Source: Edaphocola aurantiacus (GTDB taxonomy: Bacteria; Bacteroidota; Bacteroidia; Chitinophagales; Chitinophagaceae). Taken from it: 64,000 bases of DNA. The first letter of the stretch is position 1, and the number at the start of each line of letters is the position of its first letter. Location: positions 558,001 to 622,000 of the forward strand of contig NZ_VOSI01000003.1 of NCBI RefSeq assembly GCF_019797745.1, read 5' to 3'. Shown here one piece after another: positions 60,762 to 64,000 of this stretch. Below the pieces are notes generated by a model. That model was not told where the DNA came from. It saw only the letters and a list, made by a program, of their open reading frames with translations, and ran no database searches. A program made the position numbers and the translations under genes.

Positions 60762-61151
60762 TTATGCAGTAGCCACCACCCTGCTATACCGGTAATATCT
60801 GATCGTGGCAATGCCGGTTACCACAAAAGGTATGGAAGAGATCACAATACTGATATTGGAACTGATCAGACCTACAATGCCCATAAACAGGATCAGTAGG
60901 GCTATAGCCGCCATTCCGAAATAGGTCAGGTAGGGCGAAACTTTTTTCTGAAATAAGGTAAACAACAATAAGAGCTGGCCAGCCAGCGGCAACAGAATCA
61001 GGGGGTGTAATACCGATTGCGGATCGGTAAAAAGTTTATTCAGTATCTGCAATTCTGCCTGGAAGAAAAATACCGATGCATCCTTACCCCACTCCAGGTA
61101 ACCAATGATGGAAGTCAGGACCAGCAATATATTCAGGGTTTTTGCTTTCAT
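60762..61151 (-). CDS. Four-helix membrane protein, unknown function
   Basis: No family is recognised. The 129-residue product has four hydrophobic helices (about 7-25, 45-65, 72-95, 100-120) with very short loops and a basic C-terminus. It is 19 bases upstream of the VOC gene and 11 bases downstream of a GNAT gene on the same strand, so the three form a probable operon. Function unknown. Confidence 0.6.
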   Translation of the reverse strand: MKAKTLNILLVLTSIIGYLEWGKDASVFFFQAELQILNKLFTDPQSVLHPLILLPLAGQLLLLFTLFQKKVSPYLTYFGMAAIALLILFMGIVGLISSNISIVISSIPFVVTGIATIRYYRYSRVVATA

Positions 61152-61162
61152 TGTATCAATAC

Positions 61163-61777
61163 TTATAATCTATCTGTATAAAAACGCACCATAGGTCTGT
61201 GTTTTGAACTACGGTCTACAATTTCAAATCCCGCCCGTTCAAATGATTTGTACAAACCGATCCAGGCAAATGCATCCGGTAGCTTGTCCTGTGTCGGAAT
61301 GGTAGGATACGCTTCTATAATACGGATTCCGTTTGCTTTGGCATATTCAATCACTCCTTTTAAAAGTGCAACGGATACCCCCAGTCTGCGGTAGGCCTTA
61401 TCGATAAACATACAGGGTATAGACCATACAGGCTCCTCATCTATAGGCTTATGTACACGGGATCGTTTCAGTTTATCAAAATCAGTCCGGGGAGCAAAAG
61501 CACACCAGGCAATAGGAATGTCCTCATAAAAGCAGATGATGCCGGTGGGTTGATCGTCCCAGACCAGGGCCTTCATGGCCTCCTTATTACCATCCTCCGT
61601 TTTACCCTCATCAAAATCAGCTTTTGATCTCCGGAAATACATACACCAGCAATTGGCACATGCTCCCTTGGGTCCGAAGAGCCGGGTAAATTGTGACCAG
61701 TTGGTGGTGCTGAGGGCTTCAACCCTGAGGCCATTTGCAAAGTCCTCTTCCGGTATGTCTGGCAGGTTCATGCGCAT
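61163..61777 (-). CDS. GNAT acetyltransferase with Cys-rich N-terminal region
   Basis: A 204-residue GCN5-type acetyltransferase ('FIDKAYRRLGVSVALLKGVIEYAKANG' in part gives the acetyl-CoA loop). The N-terminal region has an unusual cluster 'GACANCWCMYFR' (three Cys within six residues). Such clusters occur in a subfamily of bacterial GNAT proteins and could bind metal or form a disulfide. The acceptor is unknown. It is the first gene of the GNAT-membrane protein-VOC unit. Confidence 0.78.
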   Translation of the reverse strand: MRMNLPDIPEEDFANGLRVEALSTTNWSQFTRLFGPKGACANCWCMYFRRSKADFDEGKTEDGNKEAMKALVWDDQPTGIICFYEDIPIAWCAFAPRTDFDKLKRSRVHKPIDEEPVWSIPCMFIDKAYRRLGVSVALLKGVIEYAKANGIRIIEAYPTIPTQDKLPDAFAWIGLYKSFERAGFEIVDRSSKHRPMVRFYTDRL

Positions 61778-61833
61778 AGCAGGTTCAAATTTGATCTGAA
61801 ACTAAATAAAAAATATGAATTTCTATAATATAC

Positions 61834-63042
61834 TTAGCGGGCAGCGTCTGTTTTTTCCGCGCTACTCATATTACGGAAACGCTGTAACAGCATCAGGGAA
61901 ATAAGGTATGCAAGGGCACCGCAGGCAACAGATAATACTGTGCCACCGAGAAAGAATGCTGCACCGGCTTCCCTGAACTGCTCCAGGCTCATGTCCTGTG
62001 GCTTAAAGGTCCAGTCGGTATAGCCTAAGATCCATTTGCCACACATCAGGCTCAGTGCCCACCAGATGGGCGTTATGGGAAATATACTGATATTGGCGGC
62101 CAGGAGGAATAATCCTTTATTCAGGCGAAAAAATATAGACAACGGAATACCTATAGCCAGCTGGAAACCCCATACCGGTACAATACCCATAAATACCCCG
62201 AAGCCAATACTGGAGGCTTTGCGGGCATTAGACTCTTCCGGTTTGAGCAATACCGATTGGTATAAGCCTTTCCAACCCTCTTTGGTTGTTAGTTTCAGGA
62301 TGAAATTGCGCGGGTGTATCCACAACAGGGCAATAAATGTAAGAAAAGTATTAAGGATACTGATCCTGGTGAAATCTTTAAACGGTCTGAAATGCGATAT
62401 TCTTTCGGCCGCAGGCGGATAATATACCTGGATAGGAATATAACTGACCGGGATACCTTTCCAGGCAATGCGTACCGGAGCTTCGATCTCCAGTTCATAT
62501 TTACGGGTAAAGTATTTCAGTTTGCCGGCCTGCTCCAACGGATATAAACGATAACCGGATTGTGTATCGGGCAGTGTAATACCTGTCTCCACCCAGAACC
62601 AGAAATTGGAAAATTTATTACCGAAGCTGCTTTTCGTTGGCACGTTTTCCTGGTTCAGGTTACGTGCACCAATGATCAGCCGGTTGGGTTGCGTTTCTAT
62701 CGCATCTATAAACAAAGGCAGATCGGATGGGTAATGCTGTCCGTCGCTATCTATAGTAATTGCATAGGCATAGCCTATAGATAAGGCCTTGCGGAAACCG
62801 GTTTTTAAGGCATGTCCTTTACCCCTGTTAGGGCTGTAAGATACGACCTCAATCTGTGGGTAATTAGCAAGAATAGCGGACGTCTCATCGGTAGATCCGT
62901 CGTTCACTACCAGTACCTGGTCGGTATGCTGTAAAATGCCGTCCAGAACGGATGACAGCGTTCCTGCATTGTTGTAGGTAGGCACCAGTACACAGGTACG
63001 GGAGGCCTTAAAACGCTCTTGTATAGACAGCTGATTTTCCAT
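61834..63042 (-). CDS. Glycosyltransferase family 2 fused to DUF2062
   Basis: Residues 1 to about 230 are a GT2 (DPM1/Alg5-like) domain: 'VLVPTYNNAGTLSSVLDGIL', 'VVNDGSTDET' and 'TIDSDGQHYPSD' with the DxD-like motif. Residues about 270-380 form a DUF2062 domain with two hydrophobic segments ('IGFGVFMGIVPVWGFQLAIG' in part). The transferase likely uses a nucleotide sugar and a lipid carrier, with the C-terminal part as membrane anchor; the sugar is unknown. It is monocistronic and 101 bases from tRNA-Pro. Confidence 0.87.
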   Translation of the reverse strand: MENQLSIQERFKASRTCVLVPTYNNAGTLSSVLDGILQHTDQVLVVNDGSTDETSAILANYPQIEVVSYSPNRGKGHALKTGFRKALSIGYAYAITIDSDGQHYPSDLPLFIDAIETQPNRLIIGARNLNQENVPTKSSFGNKFSNFWFWVETGITLPDTQSGYRLYPLEQAGKLKYFTRKYELEIEAPVRIAWKGIPVSYIPIQVYYPPAAERISHFRPFKDFTRISILNTFLTFIALLWIHPRNFILKLTTKEGWKGLYQSVLLKPEESNARKASSIGFGVFMGIVPVWGFQLAIGIPLSIFFRLNKGLFLLAANISIFPITPIWWALSLMCGKWILGYTDWTFKPQDMSLEQFREAGAAFFLGGTVLSVACGALAYLISLMLLQRFRNMSSAEKTDAAR

Positions 63043-63143
63043 GAATTCGCTGCAAAGTTTCTTTTTTTATTTGATTGAAAAAAGAAAAAAATTGGTATAT
63101 ATTTGCTACCCTGTTAACCCTGATGCAGCAATGCATTCATGCT

Positions 63144-63217
63144 CGAGACGTAGCGCAGCCCGGTAGCGCACTTGCATGGGGTGCAAGGGGTCGCTAGTTC
63201 GAATCTAGTCGTCTCGA
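63144..63217 (+). tRNA. tRNA-Pro (anticodon GGG)
   Basis: A 74-nt tRNA with acceptor stem CGAGACG/CGTCTCG, D-arm GCGC, anticodon stem CTTGC/GCAAG with loop ATGGGGT (anticodon GGG, reads CCC and CCU/CCC by wobble rules), T-arm with TTCGAAT and discriminator A. CCA is not encoded. It is read alone toward the right and is followed by a terminator at 63238-63279. Confidence 0.95.
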
Positions 63218-63237
63218 CAAGTATAGATATTCATCTA

Positions 63238-63287
63238 CGAGAAATCCCTGTAAGCATTGCTGCTTACAGGGATTTCTCGTTTTTTTA
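63238..63287 (+). terminator. Terminator after tRNA-Pro
   Basis: Perfect 19-bp arms (63238-63256, 63261-63279), loop TTGC, followed by an eight-base T-run. Confidence 0.9.
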
Positions 63288-63299
63288 TTAATACCAGCA

Positions 63300-64000
63300 T
63301 CAGTAATACGTATATGTTTTAAACACCACAGTTTTCAACTGTTGCTCATGGGCATTGTCGTATATATACAGCACACGTGGATTATCGTGTTTATCATATT
63401 CCTTAACAACCCAAATGCTTATGGAGTTATTGGTCTTTCCATCCATTTTGGCGGTTGAGCGGGTAATCACCTTTGCAATCCTGCCGTTTTTATAAATGGT
63501 TTCCCTTTGGTCGACAGCATAAAACGAGTCTTGTTCGGTGACCATTTTTATAATCCTGAAATCTTTATCCAGCGTAATGATTTGCCGGGATGTTGTATCC
63601 TCTGTATTGATGATTTGGTAAGTATAATCATCCTGCCAGACATATTGGTAATGCGCCTCCTTTTCTTTACCCTCTTCAAGGGCTGAATGCAATTTATAGC
63701 TGATGTCCTTACCCTTTCCTGAATATATAGTCCGGCTTGTCGGTGTTATGCCCCCGGACCTCATTGGGCTATACACATTGTAAGTTTCTATGGCATTGCC
63801 CGGCTCATCAAAGGTCATTTTGAATTTTGAAATAAAACCGGTAGTATCTTTAGGTATCTGGTCATTGTTCGCGATACAGCAATAGGTGTTCACTTCTTTT
63901 ACTGCACCTTTAAGACCATATTCTAATCTTGAAGAATAGGTTTTGATTTGCGCTTCGCAAGCCGTAAAAAACGGCAACAGGGCCAGTAACAATAATTTTC
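63300..64000 (-). CDS. Lipoprotein, unknown function, 5' partial at the right edge
   Basis: No family is recognised. The coding frame stays open to the window end and reads 'KLLLLALLPFFTAC', a lipoprotein signal with lipobox 'FTAC', so the real start (probably ATG-AAA...) is just outside; the TTG at 63992 is not the true start. The mature region (about 215 residues) has alternating strands and Thr/Lys-rich turns resembling repeats that lack known motifs, with 'AHEQQLKTVVFKTYTYY' at the end. It converges on tRNA-Pro, whose terminator lies 12 bases from its stop. Confidence 0.65.
   Translation of the reverse strand, partial: KLLLLALLPFFTACEAQIKTYSSRLEYGLKGAVKEVNTYCCIANNDQIPKDTTGFISKFKMTFDEPGNAIETYNVYSPMRSGGITPTSRTIYSGKGKDISYKLHSALEEGKEKEAHYQYVWQDDYTYQIINTEDTTSRQIITLDKDFRIIKMVTEQDSFYAVDQRETIYKNGRIAKVITRSTAKMDGKTNNSISIWVVKEYDKHDNPRVLYIYDNAHEQQLKTVVFKTYTYY

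Noticed and set aside
63992-63994. TTG as start of the right-edge lipoprotein
   Set aside because: The frame stays open to the window end with Lys-Leu-Leu before it, as in a lipoprotein signal whose ATG lies outside.
1-64000. Mobile elements, prophage, toxin-antitoxin or defence genes
   Set aside because: No transposase, integrase, phage structural or defence-family protein was seen; the tail-fibre-like protein carries a signal peptide and T9SS domain and is not a phage gene.

Overview
The window comes from a member of the Bacteroidota, most likely Chitinophagales or a close relative. Four things support this. Several secreted proteins carry type IX secretion (T9SS) sorting domains. Genes are preceded by the Bacteroidota promoter element TAnnTTTG rather than -35/-10 boxes. 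Shine-Dalgarno sequences are generally absent. Nearly every signal peptidase I site is followed by glutamine. The gene pairs rsmD/DUF3822 and coaX/OMP/lptC are also typical of the phylum. Species cannot be named from the sequence alone.

Most of the window is a chromosomal housekeeping background of short operons separated by strong, often bidirectional hairpin terminators. From left to right: a partial M13 peptidase and pnp (1-3.6 kb); an outer-membrane barrel, a CrtI-like oxidoreductase, an Nramp transporter fused to a universal stress domain, and a SanA-like protein (4-9 kb); DinB, rarA and a thioredoxin-fold protein (9-11.4 kb); a minus-strand run with HMG-CoA lyase, yigZ, ribD, a YHS lipoprotein, purine nucleoside phosphorylase, rsmD/DUF3822 and formimidoylglutamase (11.6-19.2 kb); bacilliredoxin and biotin carboxylase (19.4-21.4 kb); a large repetitive tail-fibre-like T9SS protein (21.5-23.1 kb); suhB-dut-pfkA (23.5-25.7 kb); a 0.4-kb non-coding repeat-like region (25.7-26.1 kb); priA, coaX, an OMP and lptC (26.2-31.3 kb).

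The most distinctive region is 31.4-38.1 kb. It holds four tandem secreted paralogues of about 530-545 residues, each with a signal peptide, a probable seven-bladed beta-propeller and a T9SS sorting domain. Their propellers are related in an alternating A-B-A-B pattern, while their sorting domains are related by adjacency, so the array appears mosaic. One promoter with a palindrome over its upstream half precedes the array.

The right half returns to housekeeping: ftsK, rpsP/rimM, pdhB, rpiB-tatC, two small proteins, an OxyR-type regulator (cysteines at 199 and 208) divergent from a thioesterase, clpS, an SpoU methyltransferase with a DUF58 protein, a porin, polA, a phosphatase coupled to an ABC permease, a GNAT enzyme, a glutaminyl-cyclase-like lipoprotein, a Wzx-like flippase, surE, a VOC protein, small membrane and GNAT proteins, a GT2-DUF2062 fusion, tRNA-Pro(GGG) and a partial lipoprotein. 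Envelope functions (T9SS cargo, porin, LptC, flippase, glutaminyl cyclase, TatC) form a recurring theme. No phage, transposase, CRISPR array or defence island was seen.
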